Below the pieces are notes generated by a model, which saw nothing but the letters and a program-made list of their open reading frames with translations, searched no databases and was not told where the DNA came from. From Rhodospirillaceae bacterium (GTDB taxonomy: Bacteria; Pseudomonadota; Alphaproteobacteria; Rhodospirillales; Casp-alpha2), in assembly GCA_016845145.1 (NCBI GenBank), contig JAERTE010000039.1, positions 1-45,727 on the forward strand: a stretch of 45,727 nucleotides of DNA. Reading direction: 5' to 3'. Every line of letters starts with the position of its first letter. Positions within the stretch are counted from its first letter, which is position 1. This document shows, one piece after another, positions 32,024-41,575 of the stretch. Both the position numbers and the translations under genes were made by a program.

Positions 32024-34228
32024 TCACACCTTGGCCATATAAGTGGGCAACCAATCTTCGTGCGCGCGGCCGAGATCGCTGAGCGCCAAACGCCACTCGC
32101 CCAGTAGCAGCGTCTCCCCACCCATAGTGGCGACCTGCCGGGCCGGAACGCCGGCATCACGTGCCGCCGCCATGATCGCGGGCGCATCGTCCGTGGCGAC
32201 CAGATAGCGGGCTTGGTCCTCGCCGAACAGCCAGGCATGGAGCGCGACGTTGCCTGCCGCGGTCTTGTCGATCTCTGCTCCAATGCCGGCGGCCAGGGTC
32301 ATCTCGGCGATCGCGACCAACAGGCCGCCGTCCGCCAGATCGTGGCAAGCCGCGACATTGCCGGCCAATATTTCCGTGCGGACAAAATCACCGTTGCGGC
32401 GCTCGGTCGCCAGATCCACCGGTGGCGGCGTACCCTCTTCACGGCCCTCGATCTCGCGTAAATAGAGCGAGCTTCCGAGATGGCCTTTGGTCTCGCCGAT
32501 CAATACCAAGGCTTGGCCCGCCCGGGTGGGGGCGATGCCGATGGCTTTTGACGATTGGTCCAACAGACCGACCGCGCCGATGGTCGGTGTCGGCAGAATG
32601 GCGTTGCCATTGGTCTCGTTGTAGAGGCTGACGTTTCCGGAAACGACGGGAAATTCCAGCGTATCGCAGGCTTCGCGCATGCCTTCGATGCAACCAACGA
32701 ATTGGCCCATGATCTCCGGACGTTCGGGATTGCCGAAATTCATGTTGTCGGTGATCGCCAAGGGCCGCGCGCCGACGGCTGTCAGGTTGCGCCAGGCCTC
32801 GGCGACGGCCTGGCGTCCGCCCTGCACGGGATCGGCCAGGCAATAGCGCGGCGTGCAATCGGATGTCATGGCCAAGGCCTTTTCGGTGCCATGTACGCGC
32901 ACCATGGCGGCGTCGCCGCCGGGACGGCCCAAACCCAAGGTATCGCCCATGACCATGTGGTCGTATTGCTCCCAGATCCAGCGTTTGGACGCGAGGTCGG
33001 GGCATCCCATCATGCGGGCCAGCGTTGCCAACGGGTCGCTCGGGATGGAAATTTCGCCCGGATCGATCGTTTTTCCGGGCTGGGTCGGTACCCACGGGCG
33101 CTCGGTTTCATCGTATTCGGGAGATGCCAGCGCCAAGGGGTCAATCGGCAGGTCGGCGACCGTTTCGCCCTTGTGGCGTAAAACCATGCGGCCCGTATCG
33201 GTCAGTTCACCGACAATGGCAAAATCCAGTTCCCATTTTTCAATGACTGCCCGAGCCTCGTCTTCGCTGCCGGGTCTCAGCACCATCAGCATGCGTTCCT
33301 GGCTTTCCGACAGCATCATTTCGTAGGCGGTCATGCCGGTTTCGCGTTGGGGCACGCTGTCGAGGTTAAGTTCAACCCCCATGCCGCCCTTGGATGCCAT
33401 CTCAAAACTGGATGATGTCAAACCTGCGGCGCCCATGTCCTGGATAGCGACGATGCAATCGGTGTTCATCAATTCCAGGCAGGCTTCGATCAACAGTTTT
33501 TCCGTAAACGGATCGCCCACTTGCACGGTGGGCCGTTTGGCATCGGAATCGTCGGCAAACTCGGCAGATGCCATGGTGGCGCCGTGAATGCCGTCGCGCC
33601 CGGTCTTGGAGCCCACATAGACGATCGGGTTGCCGACACCGGATGCGGCGGAATAGAAAATCTTGTCGGTATCGGCGACGCCCACCGTCATGGCGTTGAC
33701 CAAGATGTTGCCGTCGTAGGCGGCATGAAAATCGCATTCACCGCCGACCGTCGGTACGCCGACGCAATTGCCGTATCCGCCAATGCCGGCGACAACACCG
33801 TCCACCAGGTGACGGGTCTTGGGATGGCCGGGGCTGCCGAAACGGAGCGCATTCAAATTGGCCACGGGGCGTGCGCCCATCGTAAAGACATCGCGCAGGA
33901 TACCCCCGACACCCGTCGCCGCACCTTGATAGGGCTCGATGTAGGAAGGATGGTTGTGGCTTTCCATCTTGAAAATGGCAGCTTGGCCGTCGCCGATATC
34001 GATGATGCCGGCATTCTCGCCTGGCCCGCAGATCACCCAAGGCGCCTCTGTTGGCAGGGTTTTCAGCCAGTGCTTGGAAGATTTGTAGGAGCAATGCTCC
34101 GACCACATAACCGAGAAGATACCGAGTTCGGTCAGGTTTGGCTCGCGGCCCATGATTTCCAGGACCTTGTCGTATTCGGCAGGTGAGAGGCCGTGCTCAG
34201 CAACGATTTCCGGGGTGATGTCACTCAT
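32024..34228 (-). CDS. purL: Phosphoribosylformylglycinamidine synthase subunit PurL
   Basis: The small-type PurL (734 aa) acts with PurQ and PurS to convert FGAR to FGAM in purine synthesis. [14 protein letters not shown], the [11 protein letters not shown] segment, [10 protein letters not shown] with the catalytic His, and [14 protein letters not shown] mark both AIR-synthase-type halves; [15 protein letters not shown] residues end the protein. The start 34228 is preferred to 34252. purQ and purS lie in a separate cluster at 39.5-40.4 kb, with the cytochrome operon and rhomboid gene between. Confidence 0.97.
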   Translation of the reverse strand: MSDITPEIVAEHGLSPAEYDKVLEIMGREPNLTELGIFSVMWSEHCSYKSSKHWLKTLPTEAPWVICGPGENAGIIDIGDGQAAIFKMESHNHPSYIEPYQGAATGVGGILRDVFTMGARPVANLNALRFGSPGHPKTRHLVDGVVAGIGGYGNCVGVPTVGGECDFHAAYDGNILVNAMTVGVADTDKIFYSAASGVGNPIVYVGSKTGRDGIHGATMASAEFADDSDAKRPTVQVGDPFTEKLLIEACLELMNTDCIVAIQDMGAAGLTSSSFEMASKGGMGVELNLDSVPQRETGMTAYEMMLSESQERMLMVLRPGSEDEARAVIEKWELDFAIVGELTDTGRMVLRHKGETVADLPIDPLALASPEYDETERPWVPTQPGKTIDPGEISIPSDPLATLARMMGCPDLASKRWIWEQYDHMVMGDTLGLGRPGGDAAMVRVHGTEKALAMTSDCTPRYCLADPVQGGRQAVAEAWRNLTAVGARPLAITDNMNFGNPERPEIMGQFVGCIEGMREACDTLEFPVVSGNVSLYNETNGNAILPTPTIGAVGLLDQSSKAIGIAPTRAGQALVLIGETKGHLGSSLYLREIEGREEGTPPPVDLATERRNGDFVRTEILAGNVAACHDLADGGLLVAIAEMTLAAGIGAEIDKTAAGNVALHAWLFGEDQARYLVATDDAPAIMAAARDAGVPARQVATMGGETLLLGEWRLALSDLGRAHEDWLPTYMAKV

Positions 34229-34566
34229 CAGGATAGCTGTCTCCGAGTTCAATCCGGACCCCTGAGATGAGGCCGGCGCTATGGCAAACGATCACGCCGT
34301 CTTAATAGCAGATGCAAGCCGGTTGGCAATGTCATGGGTGGGGAGGAAAGTTGGAGAAATACGGACATCAATTTAACAATATTATAATGTTAAATTGATG
34401 TCCGTTAATTTCGGAAGTGTATATATGTATTCAAGTACGGTTAAAAACTGGAGAATTGTACAATTTTTTTATGTGGAAATTAATTTCAATTTGTCGTATA
34501 TGTAAGAAATGATCTGGCGCGTAGGCGCGTCATTTCGAACGAGAGGATCAGACAAGGGAGAAGCAT
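34229..34566. other. AT-rich divergent control region between purL and fccA
   Basis: This 338-nt gap has no gene. It is notably AT-rich against its neighbours and holds an 18-bp inverted repeat, and two further perfect 12-bp palindromes: AATTGTACAATT (34454-34465) and GAAATTAATTTC (34476-34487). The latter lie about 80-110 bp before the fccA start. A loose TTGTAC/ATTAAT pair (34456-34461 and 34479-34484, 17 nt apart) could be the fcc promoter. Operator function is inferred. Confidence 0.55.
34361..34405. repeat. 18-bp perfect inverted repeat
   Basis: Arms ACGGACATCAATTTAACA (34361-34378) and its exact reverse complement (34388-34405) flank a 9-nt AT loop. There is no T-tract, so it is not a standard terminator. 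It sits between the purL and fccA starts. Confidence 0.85.
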
Positions 34567-35205
34567 GTGAAACCGAAAATCTTTACAGCGACCGCAGCAG
34601 CTGCTGTCGCGGTGGGGGCGTTTTTCGCCACCCCAACCGACACCCTGGCCGCCGGTATGGCGCCTGCCAGCATGTTGGCGAACACTTGTAACGCCTGTCA
34701 CGGACCCGATGGCAGTACCTACGGACCGGCAACCCCGTCGATCTCCGGCACCAACATGGAATATCTCGTCGACACCATGCAGGCCTATAAGTCCGGCCGG
34801 CGGCATTCGACGATCATGGGCCGCATCGCCAAGGGCTATACGGACGCGGAGATCGCCGCCATTGCCAAGCATTTCGCGAAGCAGAAACTGGTGCGCCAAG
34901 TCATGCAAAAGACCGATTCCGGCATGGCATCGAAAGGCCAGGAACTGTCACGCAAGTATTGCCAGGACTGCCACGAGAAGGACGGTTATACCGGCATCGA
35001 CTATCCGGCACTCGCTGGCCAGCCGGTACCGTATCTGAAGTATCAGTTGGCAGACTTCCTGTCCGGATCACGCAATATCGATGAAAACCCGGCCATGTCG
35101 AAGAAGGAAAAGCGCAAGAAGAAGCGCAATCTGGCGGATCTCAAGGCGGCCGAAGGTGATGCCGGTTTCCAGGCGATCATCGACTTCTACGGCAGCCGGA
35201 AATAG
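34567..35205 (+). CDS. fccA: Flavocytochrome c sulfide dehydrogenase, diheme cytochrome subunit
   Basis: A 212-aa periplasmic diheme cytochrome c. Residues 1-28 form a Sec signal (cleavage near TLA-AGM). Two heme sites CNACH (41-45) and CQDCH (132-136) lie in the two c4-like domains. It accepts electrons from FccB during sulfide oxidation and passes them to soluble or membrane carriers. It starts at GTG 34567 with AGGGAGAAG upstream. fccB follows after 13 nt with an AGGAGG ribosome site. Known family members carry FccA of about this size. Sulfide activity is inferred from the fccB pairing. Confidence 0.88.
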   Translation: MKPKIFTATAAAAVAVGAFFATPTDTLAAGMAPASMLANTCNACHGPDGSTYGPATPSISGTNMEYLVDTMQAYKSGRRHSTIMGRIAKGYTDAEIAAIAKHFAKQKLVRQVMQKTDSGMASKGQELSRKYCQDCHEKDGYTGIDYPALAGQPVPYLKYQLADFLSGSRNIDENPAMSKKEKRKKKRNLADLKAAEGDAGFQAIIDFYGSRK

Positions 35206-35218
35206 GAGGAACCTGCAA

Positions 35219-36517
35219 ATGACCAAACATCAAATAAATCGTCGCGGATTCCTCGGCGCAACCGGTGCGGCTGTTGCCGCAGGTGCGGTTGCCGGTATTC
35301 CGAACATCGCCCGTGCTGCGGGTGGCAAGGTCGTCATCGTCGGCGGTGGTGTCGGTGGTGCAACCACCGCACGTTACCTGAAACTCGCCGACCCCAAGAT
35401 CGACGTCACGGTGATCGAACCGTTGGCGACCTATCACACCTGTTTCATGTCGAACGAGGTGCTGGGCGGTGATCGTTCTCTCGACCAGATCGCGGTCAGC
35501 TACGACGGCCTGAAGAAAATGGGCGTCAAGGTGGTGCAGGACATGGCAACCGGCATCGATGCCAACGCCAAGACGGTGTCGACCAAGTCGAACGGCAAGT
35601 TCTCGTACGACCGCTGTGTTGTGGCGCCGGGTGTTGGCTTTAAATTGCCCGAAGCCGACGGCATTTCCATGGGGATGTTCGACAAGATTCCTCATGCCTG
35701 GAAAGCCGGTCCGCAGACGGCACTGCTGCGCAGCCAACTGGAAGCCATGAAGGATGGTGGTACGGTATGTATCGTGGCGCCGCCGAATCCGTTCCGCTGC
35801 CCACCCGGGCCGTATGAACGCGCCAGCTTGATTGCGCATTATCTGAAGCACAACAAGCCGAAATCGAAGATCATCATCGTCGATACCAAGGACAAGTTCT
35901 CCAAGCAGGGCCTGTTCACTCAAGCCTGGAAGAAGCTCTATGGCTTCGGTACCGACAACTCCATGATCGAGTGGATTCCGGCCGCCAAGGCGCATGCCAT
36001 AAGCAAGATCATGCCGGGCCTCGTGCAGACGGACTTCGTCAAGATCAACGCCGACGTGATCAACTACATTCCGCCGCAAGTGGCTGGCAAGATCGCGTTC
36101 GACGCGGGCCTGACCAACGACAAAGGCTGGTGCCCGATCAACAAGGCAACGTTCGAGTCCAAGATTCACAAGGGGATTCATGTCCTCGGTGATGCGTCCG
36201 TGGCGGCGAAAATGCCGAAATCCGGCTACGCGGCGAACTCGCAAGGCAAGGTCACGGCCGCGGCTATCTGGTCGGCATTTGCTGGTGCCAACGCACCGAC
36301 GCCGTCCTACGTCAATACCTGCTACTCCATCGCCGGTACGGATTACGGCTTCTCGGTTGCGGCGGTCTACCGCTACAACGCCGAGAAAGACCTGATCGCC
36401 GGTGTCAAGGGCGCGGGCGGCCTGACGCCGGGTAATGCGTCGGCCGAGGACCTCAAGCGCGAGGTGCAGTACGCCTACAGCTGGTACGACAATATCGTTA
36501 AGGACATCTGGGGTTAG
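35219..36517 (+). CDS. fccB: Flavocytochrome c sulfide dehydrogenase, flavoprotein subunit
   Basis: A 432-aa FAD protein with a twin-arginine signal ([16 protein letters not shown]), so it is exported folded to the periplasm. The dinucleotide motif [17 protein letters not shown] follows at about 40. The redox cysteines lie in [13 protein letters not shown] (Cys about 194) and [10 protein letters not shown] (about 305), the pair that forms the catalytic disulfide in FccB. It oxidises sulfide to sulfur/polysulfide and gives electrons to FccA. The start is fixed by AGGAGG before the ATG at 35219. The gene is followed by a hairpin and then napC-like genes. Confidence 0.92.
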   Translation: MTKHQINRRGFLGATGAAVAAGAVAGIPNIARAAGGKVVIVGGGVGGATTARYLKLADPKIDVTVIEPLATYHTCFMSNEVLGGDRSLDQIAVSYDGLKKMGVKVVQDMATGIDANAKTVSTKSNGKFSYDRCVVAPGVGFKLPEADGISMGMFDKIPHAWKAGPQTALLRSQLEAMKDGGTVCIVAPPNPFRCPPGPYERASLIAHYLKHNKPKSKIIIVDTKDKFSKQGLFTQAWKKLYGFGTDNSMIEWIPAAKAHAISKIMPGLVQTDFVKINADVINYIPPQVAGKIAFDAGLTNDKGWCPINKATFESKIHKGIHVLGDASVAAKMPKSGYAANSQGKVTAAAIWSAFAGANAPTPSYVNTCYSIAGTDYGFSVAAVYRYNAEKDLIAGVKGAGGLTPGNASAEDLKREVQYAYSWYDNIVKDIWG

Positions 36518-36548
36518 TCCAGGTTCTGACGATACCATCTCTGTCTAT

Positions 36549-36579
36549 GAGGGTTCCCGCCGTCTCGGTGGGAGCCCTC
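36549..36579 (+). repeat. Hairpin between fccB and the NapC-like gene
   Basis: A 13-bp stem (36549-36561 with 36567-36579) with two G-T wobbles and a 5-nt loop lies in the 153-nt gap. It lacks a T-tract, so it may act in transcript processing, stabilise the fccAB part or partly attenuate the downstream genes rather than terminate fully. Confidence 0.55.
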
Positions 36580-36670
36580 TGTGACGGCATATCCGAGAAT
36601 ATAAGCTGGGGCGCCGGGTGAATAGGGGCTCGTACCCGCCTAAGGCTATCGCGACAAAGAGGCCGGAAGC

Positions 36671-37225
36671 ATGTTGAAATCGATTTGGAACTGGTTCAAG
36701 CAGCCCGCCGCCCGGTGGGCGGGGATGGCTGCCGGGGTCCTCGGCACGGCGTTATTCCTGGTGGTGTTTTTCCAGGGCGTGGCGTTCACCAATACGATGG
36801 AATTCTGCACCTCCTGCCATTCCATGACATTCCCCTATGAGGAATACAAGAAGAGCGCGCACTTCAAGAACAGCGTCGGCGTTCAGGCGACCTGCGTCGA
36901 TTGCCACGTACCGCACGATTATCCCGACCTGCTGATCGCTAAGGTGATGGCGGCGAAGGACGTGTACCACGAGATTTTAGGCACGGTGAACACCAAAGAG
37001 AAATTCGAAGAGCATCGGCTGCAGATGGCCAAGGCCGTTTGGGCGAAAATGGAAAAGCGCGGCTCCAAGGAATGCCACGCGTGTCATCAACTCACCGATA
37101 TGGTGATTGAGGATCATGGTCGCCGCGCGCGGCGCAAACACAAGGAAGCCATCAAGGACGGCAAACATTGCATCCAATGCCACAAGGGCGTCGTGCATGA
37201 GTTGCCGAAGGGCTACGAGGGCTGA
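36671..37225 (+). CDS. NapC/NirT-family tetraheme cytochrome c
   Basis: A 184-aa membrane-anchored cytochrome. Residues 18-40 form the single N-terminal transmembrane anchor. Four heme sites are seen: CTSCH (about 46), CVDCH (about 75), CHACH (about 135) and CIQCH (about 166). NapC/NirT proteins exchange electrons between quinol and periplasmic enzymes. I infer that here it links the quinone pool to FccAB or to the following tetraheme protein; direction is unknown. It lies 11 nt before the next cytochrome gene. GAGGCCGGAAGC precedes the ATG. Confidence 0.9.
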   Translation: MLKSIWNWFKQPAARWAGMAAGVLGTALFLVVFFQGVAFTNTMEFCTSCHSMTFPYEEYKKSAHFKNSVGVQATCVDCHVPHDYPDLLIAKVMAAKDVYHEILGTVNTKEKFEEHRLQMAKAVWAKMEKRGSKECHACHQLTDMVIEDHGRRARRKHKEAIKDGKHCIQCHKGVVHELPKGYEG

Positions 37226-37236
37226 GACATAAATCG

Positions 37237-38577
37237 ATGGGCAATCCTATCTCTCATATCATGAAACTTGCCGCTGTAGTGGCGATCGTCGTTGCGTGCG
37301 GATCGGCGGCTTGGGCAGATCACGACCCGGCGCACACCACCGCATCAGTCGCCGCGGGAGGCAGGTTGTACGACAACTGGATTCGGGAAATGGCCAAACG
37401 GCCGCCGAAATCCACACATCCGCTATATCCCAAGGAAGGCGTGCTCAACGGCAATCCGTCAGCGACATGGCGCTGCGTGACATGCCACGGCTGGGACTAC
37501 CTGGGCGAGGATGGCGCGTTTCACTTGGGCCCCGATTTCACCGGTATCAAGGGTATCAACGGCAAGGCCGGCGCCAGTGTAGAAGAAATCATCAAGGTGC
37601 TGTCCGACGAGCGCCATGGTTATCTGGAATACTTCGACGACCAGGAGATGCGCGATGTTGCGATGTTCGTCAGAGCCGGACAAACCAACGCCCGCGATGT
37701 CATTGATCCGGAGACCCGCCGCGCGCACGGAAAACCCGGTTCCAGTGCAATTTATTTTTCTACCGTATGCGCCGGTTGCCACGGCACCGACGGGACGCTG
37801 ATGGACACCATTCCGCCCATGGGCGATGTGGCGCGAACCGACCCGTGGCGCTCGCTGCACAAGATGCTGAACGGCCATCCCGGTGATGAAATGCCCGCCC
37901 TTCGGGTGTTCGGCCAAGCCACCGTGGTCAACATGCTGGCCTATATGCAGACCTTGCCGGGCAACAATATGTTGTTGTCGATCCTGCGCGGCGGCAAGCT
38001 CTACGACGATTGGGCGCGCGAGGTCGGGAAAGATTTCCCGAAAGACCGCCACCCCGCCTACCCGAAGGGCCAAAACGTGCCCGAGGGCTCCAGCAGTTGG
38101 CGCTGCGTGGAATGCCACGGCTGGGACTATAAGGGGGCTGCCGGCATTCAGGGGCTCCGAAAACTAGCCGGTGCCCATCCGTCACCGATCCTGGATATCC
38201 TCAGAGACGAGACCCACGGAATGGACCGATTTTTGAAGTTTCGGGATTTGTGGGATTTGGCCAGTTTTGTCGCTCATGGACAGACGGAAATGAACGAATT
38301 CATCGCGCCGCGTACCAAACAGGCGCGCGGTACGGCAGATGAAGATCAGTCTTTCTACTTCGCACTCTGCGCACCTTGCCATGGCGACGCCGGAATCGAA
38401 ATGCGCACCATGCCGGCCATGGGGCGCGTGGCGAGCGACAATCCTTGGAAGGCGTTGCACAAAATCATGCACGGACATCCGGGCGAATTCATGCCTGCCT
38501 GGCAAGCCGCCCTTTCACGCAAACAGATCAAGAATATTTTGGCGAAGCTGCAAACCTTACCGAAACGGAAGAGATAG
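37237..38577 (+). CDS. Secreted tetraheme cytochrome c with internal duplication
   Basis: A 446-aa protein with a signal peptide ending AWA-DHD. Four c-type heme motifs occur: CVTCH (80), CAGCH (178), CVECH (290) and CAPCH (378). The two halves repeat: GGRLYDNWIRE / GGKLYDDWARE, WRCVTCHGWDY / WRCVECHGWDY, CAGCHGTDG / CAPCHGDAG, and DPWRSLHKMLNGHPG / NPWKALHKIMHGHPG. This is a tandem duplication of a diheme module. No enzyme family is recognised; it may be an electron carrier or a substrate-oxidising cytochrome. An internal ATG (37261) is another possible start. It ends the operon before a strong terminator. Confidence 0.85.
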   Translation: MGNPISHIMKLAAVVAIVVACGSAAWADHDPAHTTASVAAGGRLYDNWIREMAKRPPKSTHPLYPKEGVLNGNPSATWRCVTCHGWDYLGEDGAFHLGPDFTGIKGINGKAGASVEEIIKVLSDERHGYLEYFDDQEMRDVAMFVRAGQTNARDVIDPETRRAHGKPGSSAIYFSTVCAGCHGTDGTLMDTIPPMGDVARTDPWRSLHKMLNGHPGDEMPALRVFGQATVVNMLAYMQTLPGNNMLLSILRGGKLYDDWAREVGKDFPKDRHPAYPKGQNVPEGSSSWRCVECHGWDYKGAAGIQGLRKLAGAHPSPILDILRDETHGMDRFLKFRDLWDLASFVAHGQTEMNEFIAPRTKQARGTADEDQSFYFALCAPCHGDAGIEMRTMPAMGRVASDNPWKALHKIMHGHPGEFMPAWQAALSRKQIKNILAKLQTLPKRKR

Positions 38578-38679
38578 TACGTTTGAATTGAGTTCGCCGC
38601 CCGCGGCCGGTTTATGCCGCGGTAACAACCGAAACCGGGATCAACCCGGATCATACCTTCTCCAATCCTGATCAAATTC

Positions 38680-38713
38680 TGCCGGCCTGGCTCCCCTGGG
38701 TCGGCATTTTTTT
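38680..38713 (+). terminator. Rho-independent terminator of the cytochrome operon
   Basis: TGCCGGCC (38680-38687) pairs with GGTCGGCA (38699-38706), one wobble, followed by seven T (38707-38713). Confidence 0.75.
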
Positions 38714-38725
38714 GCTGCAGCGCCG

Positions 38726-39484
38726 TCAGGGGCGCCGGCTCCAGGGGCCTTTGCGCATGGTGATCTTTGGGGTGCGCCGTCCAGGGCCGGGTGAGCCGCG
38801 ATCGAGTAACGGCACGTGTTTGCGCCGCATGGGCACGATCAACACCAGGCCCGCGACCAAGCCGCCAATATGCGCCCACCACGCAACACCACCGCCGACG
38901 CCGCCGGTGGCCATCAGCGCGCTGATGAATTGGAACACGGCCCAAATGCCAAGCACCACCCAGGCGGGTAACTCAATGATGAACACCCAAACCAAGGTTT
39001 TGATCGACGCTCTCGGATGTAACAACAAATAGGCGCCGATAACGCCCGAGATGGCCCCTGATGCACCAATCATCGGAATCTCAGAGACGGTGTCGGTTGC
39101 CGCGTGGGCCAGCGCTGCGACGACGCCACAGGCCAGATAGAAAACAACGAAGCGTGCATGGCCCATGGCGTCCTCGACGTTGTCGCCGAGCACCCACAAA
39201 AAAAGCATATTGCCGACCAGATGCATGACACCGCCATGCAGGAACATTGAGCTGACCAGTGTCGCCCAGCCCGGTAGCTCGGCGATTTCGGCTGGGAGGC
39301 GGGCATTGCCGAAAACGACCGTGGGAATCGCGCCAAAAGCATGGACGAAGATCGCCGCCGCGCGCTCCCCCAAAGTGGCCTGATACAAAAAAACCATGAT
39401 GCAGGCGAAAATGATCGCCCATGTGACAAAGGGATCGCGGATGTGGCGTAACGGATTGTTGTCGGCGAGCGGTAGGATCGCCAT
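38726..39484 (-). CDS. Rhomboid family intramembrane serine protease
   Basis: A 252-aa polytopic protein with six or more helices. The catalytic Ser is in IGASGAISG and the catalytic His in VAWWAHIGG; FLHGGVMHLVGNMLF is the conserved amphipathic HxxxN segment with the oxyanion residues. The basic C-terminal tail is cytoplasmic. It precedes purQ-end by 8 nt in the transcript direction, so it may be co-transcribed with purC-purS-purQ. The substrate is unknown. Confidence 0.9.
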   Translation of the reverse strand: MAILPLADNNPLRHIRDPFVTWAIIFACIMVFLYQATLGERAAAIFVHAFGAIPTVVFGNARLPAEIAELPGWATLVSSMFLHGGVMHLVGNMLFLWVLGDNVEDAMGHARFVVFYLACGVVAALAHAATDTVSEIPMIGASGAISGVIGAYLLLHPRASIKTLVWVFIIELPAWVVLGIWAVFQFISALMATGGVGGGVAWWAHIGGLVAGLVLIVPMRRKHVPLLDRGSPGPGRRTPKITMRKGPWSRRP

Positions 39485-39492
39485 CGCTCGGC

Positions 39493-40200
39493 TTATGCCA
39501 GCGCGGCCACCAGGCCTTCGAACATGGCGGTGCCGTCGTCACCACCCAGTGCACCGCCGATCAGTCGTTCCGGATGCGGCATCATCCCCAGAACATTGCG
39601 GTTTTCGTTCATTACGCCGGCGATATGGCGCTGAGAGCCGTTCGGATTGGCATCGGCCGATAGTGTGCCGTTGGCGTCACAATATCGAAATGCTACCCGC
39701 CCCTCGCCTTCAAGGCGGTCGAGGGTGTCATCATCGGCGAAGTAGTTGCCGTCGTGGTGCGCGATGGGAATTCGAACGACCTGACCGGCATCGTAGCCAT
39801 GTGTGAACGGCGTCTCGTCGCCGTCGACTTTCAGCCACACGTCGCGGCAGACGTATTTGATTCCGGCGTTACGCATCAACGCGCCCGGCAAAAGCCCTGT
39901 TTCGGTCAGCACTTGAAAGCCGTTGCACACACCCAGTACCGGCACGCCCTTGGCGGCACGGGCGGATACCTCGCGCATGATCGGCGAATTGGCGGCAATG
40001 GCACCTGAGCGCAGGTAATCGCCATATGAAAATCCGCCAGGCACGGTGATCAGGTCGACGTCCGGCATCTCTGAATCGCCGTGCCAAACCATGATCGGTT
40101 CCGAACCCGTGGCGCCTCGGAGTGCGACCTGCATGTCGCGGTCGCAGTTTGATCCGGGGAAGACAATGACGGCGGTTTTCAAGGTGTTGCTAAGGGCCAT
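39493..40200 (-). CDS. purQ: Phosphoribosylformylglycinamidine synthase subunit PurQ
   Basis: The glutaminase subunit (235 aa) that supplies ammonia to PurL. The GATase nucleophile Cys is in LGVCNGFQ and the His in [20 protein letters not shown] is the N-terminal signature. The start at 40200 ([12 protein letters not shown]) follows a GGAGG ribosome site that overlaps the purS end two bases upstream; the longer frame to 40266 is rejected. Confidence 0.96.
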   Translation of the reverse strand: MALSNTLKTAVIVFPGSNCDRDMQVALRGATGSEPIMVWHGDSEMPDVDLITVPGGFSYGDYLRSGAIAANSPIMREVSARAAKGVPVLGVCNGFQVLTETGLLPGALMRNAGIKYVCRDVWLKVDGDETPFTHGYDAGQVVRIPIAHHDGNYFADDDTLDRLEGEGRVAFRYCDANGTLSADANPNGSQRHIAGVMNENRNVLGMMPHPERLIGGALGGDDGTAMFEGLVAALA

Positions 40201-40202
40201 TC

Positions 40203-40448
40203 TTAGGCCTCCGCGATCTCGATTTCGTAATTTTCGATCACCGTATTGGCGAGCAGTTTTTCGCACATTTCGGTGACGTGCGCGCGTGCTGCCTCGGTGT
40301 CCGACTCGCTTAAGTCCAGTTCGATAAACTTGCCTTGCCGGACATCGTCGACACCGCTGAAGCCCAGCGCATCAAGTGCGTGTTGAACGGCCTTGCCTTG
40401 TGGATCGAGAACACCATTTTTTAATGTAACGTGGACTTTTGCTTTCAT
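40203..40448 (-). CDS. purS: Phosphoribosylformylglycinamidine synthase subunit PurS
   Basis: An 81-aa protein that bridges PurL and Pur[21 protein letters not shown] and [12 protein letters not shown] are the family signature, with an alpha-beta fold. Its stop lies 2 nt before the purQ start. It follows purC by 27 nt, so purC-purS-purQ form one operon. Confidence 0.95.
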   Translation of the reverse strand: MKAKVHVTLKNGVLDPQGKAVQHALDALGFSGVDDVRQGKFIELDLSESDTEAARAHVTEMCEKLLANTVIENYEIEIAEA

Positions 40449-40475
40449 TTCAATCCATTACCCCAAGATTTTAAC

Positions 40476-41240
40476 TTATTGCATGATCTGCGGACCTTTG
40501 AGATCCCGCGGCCCCCCTTCGGGCAAGATCCCCAATCTGCGCGCCACTTCCTGATAGGCTTCCTCGACCCGGCCCAAGTCGCGCCGGAAGCGGTCCTTGT
40601 CCATGGGTTCGTTGGTCGTCAGGTCCCAAAGCCGGCAGTTGTCGGGGCTGATTTCATCAGCCAACACGATGCGCATCTGCTCGCCTTCCCAAAGCCTGCC
40701 GAATTCCAGGCTGACATCGACCAGTCTAAGCCCGATTCCTAAGAATAGCCCCGATAGGAAGTCGTTAACCCTGAGCGACAGCGCCAGAATCTCGTCGATA
40801 TCCTGCGGATGCGCCCAACCGAACGCGGTAATGTGTTCTTCGGTGACCATGGGGTTTTCCAGGTCTTCCGACTTGAAATAAAACTCAACGATGGAGCGCG
40901 GCAACGCCGTCCCTTCGGGGATGCCGAAGCGCTTCGCCAACGTGCCCGCAACGATGTTGCGGACCACGATGGTGATCGGAATGATCTCCACCTCGTGTAC
41001 CAATTGCTCGCGCATGTTGAGCCGGCGCACGAAATGCGTCGGCACGCCGATCTCCGCCAGCCGTTGCATCAGATATTCCGAAATTCGGTTGTTGAGCACG
41101 CCTTTGCCGGTGATGGTGCCGCGTTTACGGGTTTCGCGCACGTAGGTATCGTCCTTGAAATCCAGGACCAGCGTGCCCGGTTCCGGGCCTTCGAAGAGCA
41201 CTTTGCCCCGGCCTTCGTAAACCTGCCTGCGTCTCGCCAT
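40476..41240 (-). CDS. purC: SAICAR synthase PurC
   Basis: Joins CAIR and aspartate to SAICAR in purine synthesis. The 254-aa protein has the N-terminal nucleotide-binding [17 protein letters not shown] region, the [17 protein letters not shown] segment and the KxxE/DLE block near [12 protein letters not shown]. The [10 protein letters not shown] motif marks the C-terminal part. The start is ATG 41240 ([10 protein letters not shown]); the track continuation to 41366 is not coding. It leads the purC-purS-purQ operon from a sigma-70-type promoter. Confidence 0.97.
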   Translation of the reverse strand: MARRRQVYEGRGKVLFEGPEPGTLVLDFKDDTYVRETRKRGTITGKGVLNNRISEYLMQRLAEIGVPTHFVRRLNMREQLVHEVEIIPITIVVRNIVAGTLAKRFGIPEGTALPRSIVEFYFKSEDLENPMVTEEHITAFGWAHPQDIDEILALSLRVNDFLSGLFLGIGLRLVDVSLEFGRLWEGEQMRIVLADEISPDNCRLWDLTTNEPMDKDRFRRDLGRVEEAYQEVARRLGILPEGGPRDLKGPQIMQ

Positions 41241-41316
41241 GTTAAGAAATTCCCAATCAAAACGCATTAAATCAATGCTCGCGCATAAACCTGTCTGCGT
41301 TTCGTTTCGATGTCTC

Positions 41317-41345
41317 CATATAGCAGGTGTTTCATGGCAAGACAA
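41317..41345 (-). promoter_or_regulatory. Candidate promoter of purC-purS-purQ
   Basis: On the minus strand TTGTCT (41345-41340) and TATATG (41322-41317) have a 17-nt spacer. The leader to the purC ATG is about 70 nt. Confidence 0.5.
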
Positions 41346-41407
41346 CGACCTGCCAATACACGCCATCCGGGACCCCGTAAAGCCTTGGAAATCTGCAAAA
41401 AATCCCT

Positions 41408-41436
41408 TTGCTCCAGTGCGGAAATAAGAGTACTAT
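41408..41436 (+). promoter_or_regulatory. Candidate promoter of the giant surface protein gene
   Basis: TTGCTC (41408-41413) and TACTAT (41431-41436) are separated by 17 nt in the AT-rich block. The start of translation lies about 200 nt downstream, leaving room for a regulatory leader. Confidence 0.45.
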
Positions 41437-41479
41437 AATAATTAATAATAAGGGGGGCGTTGTTCGTTAAGTTGGCTAC

Positions 41480-41575
41480 GGCAGGTCACGGCGGCATCGC
41501 GGGACGAAAGCCGACCCTGGTAAGTGCTCGATAGGTAAGGTTGAATTTCACGGCAGCATGATGGTGTCCGTGCGA
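41480..41575 (+). ncRNA. Candidate structured leader RNA (c-di-GMP-I-like core)
   Basis: GGGACGAAAGCC (41502-41513) is one base short of the conserved GGGACGCAAAGCC of c-di-GMP-I (GEMM) riboswitches. A GC-rich hairpin precedes it (GTC/GAC and GCG/CGC pairs around a GCAT loop) and an upstream GGCA could pair with GCC. The second stem of the known class is not convincing. It lies in the leader of a giant adhesin-like gene, a typical c-di-GMP target. Weak evidence. Confidence 0.25.

Noticed and set aside
35177..36538. 453-aa minus-strand frame opposite fccB
   Set aside because: fccB is firmly supported by the Tat signal, FAD motif and cysteines; the opposite frame is a shadow of GC-rich codons.
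38578..38679. Small hairpins between the tetraheme gene and its terminator
   Set aside because: Short stems such as CCGGG/CCCGG have no T-tract and occur by chance in GC-rich sequence.
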